Shown: positions 4,539-5,737 of the stretch, one piece after another
Layout: every line of letters starts with the position of its first letter
Numbering within the stretch: the stretch's first letter is position 1
DNA from: Immundisolibacteraceae bacterium
GTDB lineage: Bacteria > Pseudomonadota > Gammaproteobacteria > Immundisolibacterales > Immundisolibacteraceae
Direction of reading: 5' to 3'
Assembly: GCA_016763355.1 (NCBI GenBank)
Contig: JAESTY010000287.1
Coordinates: forward strand, 1 to 5,737
DNA: 5,737 nucleotides
Position numbers and translations under genes: made by a program
Notes under the pieces: generated by a model
Databases searched by the model: none
Seen by the model: only the letters and a program-made list of their open reading frames with translations
What the model was told of the DNA's origin: nothing

Positions 4539-5737
4539 TCATCCGTCACCGTAAACGGTGGTTTCAAAATAATGGTTTCGGAACGCTCTGGGCCGGTAGA
4601 GATCATATCGATATCCGCGCCGACTAGCTCAGACAAGCGATCCAGATAGGCCTTGGCATTGTCCGGCAATTGATCATAGTCAGTAACGCCAGCGGTACTC
4701 TGCTGCCAGCCAGGTAGCTCCTCATAAACCGGCTCTACCTGCTCATAATTCTCGGAGCCAAGCACGGCACCGCCAAGCTCCTCAGCACCTTTATAGGCAA
4801 TTGCGATCTTCACCGTATCGAGCCCATCAAGCACATCAAGTTTAGTAATGCAAAGTCCATCAAGACCATTTAAATCGCGTACGCGACGCATCGCCACTGC
4901 ATCAAACCAGCCACAGCGACGCGCCCGGCCCGTGGTCGCACCAAATTCATCTCCAACCCGGGCCATGTGCTTGCCCGCATCATCAAACAGCTCGGTTGGA
5001 AATGGGCCAGAACCGACTCGGGTTGTATAGGCTTTAGTGATGCCTAGCACATACCCCAGGTCTGACGGGCCGACACCCGTGCCCAGGCCAGCCGCACCGG
5101 CGGCAGTATTTGACGAAGTCACGTAGGGGTAGGTGCCATGATCAATATCAAGCAGACTGCCCTGAGCGCCCTCAAACAGGATCGAGTCACCCGCTTTCAT
5201 GCGCTGTTGCAACAGGGCTGGCACATCAGCGATCATCGGCAATATAGTTTCCGACTGACTAATTAAATCGTCGAGAATCTGCTGATAATCAAGCGCCGGT
5301 TTCTTAAAATAGCCCTGCAGCACAAAGTTGTGAAAATCCAACGCTTCCTTGAGTTTTTTCTCGAGGGTCGCTACATCGAGCAAATCACCCAGCCGGATAC
5401 CCCGGCGGGCGACTTTATCTTCGTAGGCAGGACCGATTCCCCGACCGGTAGTACCAATTTTCGCATCACCTTTGGCGTCTTCCCGAGCCTGGTCCAGAGC
5501 AATGTGGTAAGGCAAGATCAGCTGACAGGCCGGGCTTATCTTTAAACGCTCAGATACCTTGACGCCCTGAGCCTCAACTTCGGCAATTTCACTCAACAGT
5601 GCTTCCGGCGAAAGCACCACACCATTGCCAATCACACAAAGCACCTGATCGCGCAAAATACCCGATGGCAATAAATGCAGAACAGTTTTACGATCCCCAA
5701 CGATCACCGTATGACCGGCGTTATGGCCGCCCTGAAA
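4535..5737 (-). CDS. purA: Adenylosuccinate synthetase, 5' end outside the window
   Basis: PurA condenses IMP and aspartate using GTP to form adenylosuccinate, the first committed step from IMP to AMP, in the cytoplasm. The visible 400 codons start at FQGGHNAGHT, so about 32 N-terminal residues are missing, including the GDEGKGK phosphate loop with its catalytic Asp. The His equivalent to E. coli H41 is present (ninth visible residue). Other hallmarks, in visible numbering: GTTGRGIGPAYEDK (95-108), FEGAQGSLLDIDHGTYPY (188-205), GATTGRARR (266-274) for substrate binding, TKLDVLDGL (298-306) for guanine recognition, and STGPERSE (380-387). Visible plus missing residues give about 432, the E. 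coli length. A GTG at 5707 is internal, not the start. There is no nsrR between it and rnr, unlike in enterics. Confidence 0.98.
   Translation of the reverse strand, partial: FQGGHNAGHTVIVGDRKTVLHLLPSGILRDQVLCVIGNGVVLSPEALLSEIAEVEAQGVKVSERLKISPACQLILPYHIALDQAREDAKGDAKIGTTGRGIGPAYEDKVARRGIRLGDLLDVATLEKKLKEALDFHNFVLQGYFKKPALDYQQILDDLISQSETILPMIADVPALLQQRMKAGDSILFEGAQGSLLDIDHGTYPYVTSSNTAAGAAGLGTGVGPSDLGYVLGITKAYTTRVGSGPFPTELFDDAGKHMARVGDEFGATTGRARRCGWFDAVAMRRVRDLNGLDGLCITKLDVLDGLDTVKIAIAYKGAEELGGAVLGSENYEQVEPVYEELPGWQQSTAGVTDYDQLPDNAKAYLDRLSELVGADIDMISTGPERSETIILKPPFTVTDD

Overview
This is a conserved housekeeping region of a gammaproteobacterial chromosome. Ribosomal proteins S6 and S18, RlmB, RNase R and PurA all look like gammaproteobacterial orthologues. 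The order purA / tRNA-Leu / rnr / rlmB / rpsF / rpsR is, from memory, that of Pseudomonas aeruginosa and its relatives. The enteric order differs, with nsrR between purA and rnr and priB between rpsF and rpsR; neither gene is present here. Base composition looks balanced (about 50% GC by eye). A marine or environmental member of the Pseudomonadales/Cellvibrionales grade is a reasonable guess, but genus cannot be read from the window.

Layout: all protein genes lie on the minus strand, so transcription runs from high to low coordinates. purA enters from the right edge (5737) without its first ~32 codons and stops at 4535. A 318-base gap (4217-4534) holds no gene but contains two short tandem repeats beside the purA stop and at least three hairpins. 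tRNA-Leu(CAG) is the only plus-strand gene (4130-4216) and diverges from rnr. rnr (4065-1876) and rlmB (1833-1063) are 42 bases apart and probably cotranscribed. rpsF has its own likely promoter overlapping the rlmB stop codon and a leader of about 140 bases. That leader folds into a hairpin that sequesters the Shine-Dalgarno sequence and resembles the known S6:S18 autoregulatory motif. rpsR follows 72 bases later, and the first bases of a further gene may lie at 33-1.

Functionally the block is about translation and RNA turnover. S6 and S18 bind each other and 16S rRNA in the small subunit. RlmB methylates 23S rRNA. RNase R degrades structured RNA, including defective rRNA and mRNA released by trans-translation. 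tRNA-Leu(CAG) decodes CUG. PurA makes adenylosuccinate on the route to AMP.

I find no mobile element, defence system, CRISPR array or other undescribed system. The points that merit a second look are regulatory or structural: the rpsF leader, a tail on S6 built from 10-residue repeats, an RNase R with no C-terminal basic tail, overlapping divergent signals between rnr and tRNA-Leu, and the structured, repeat-bearing purA-tRNA gap.
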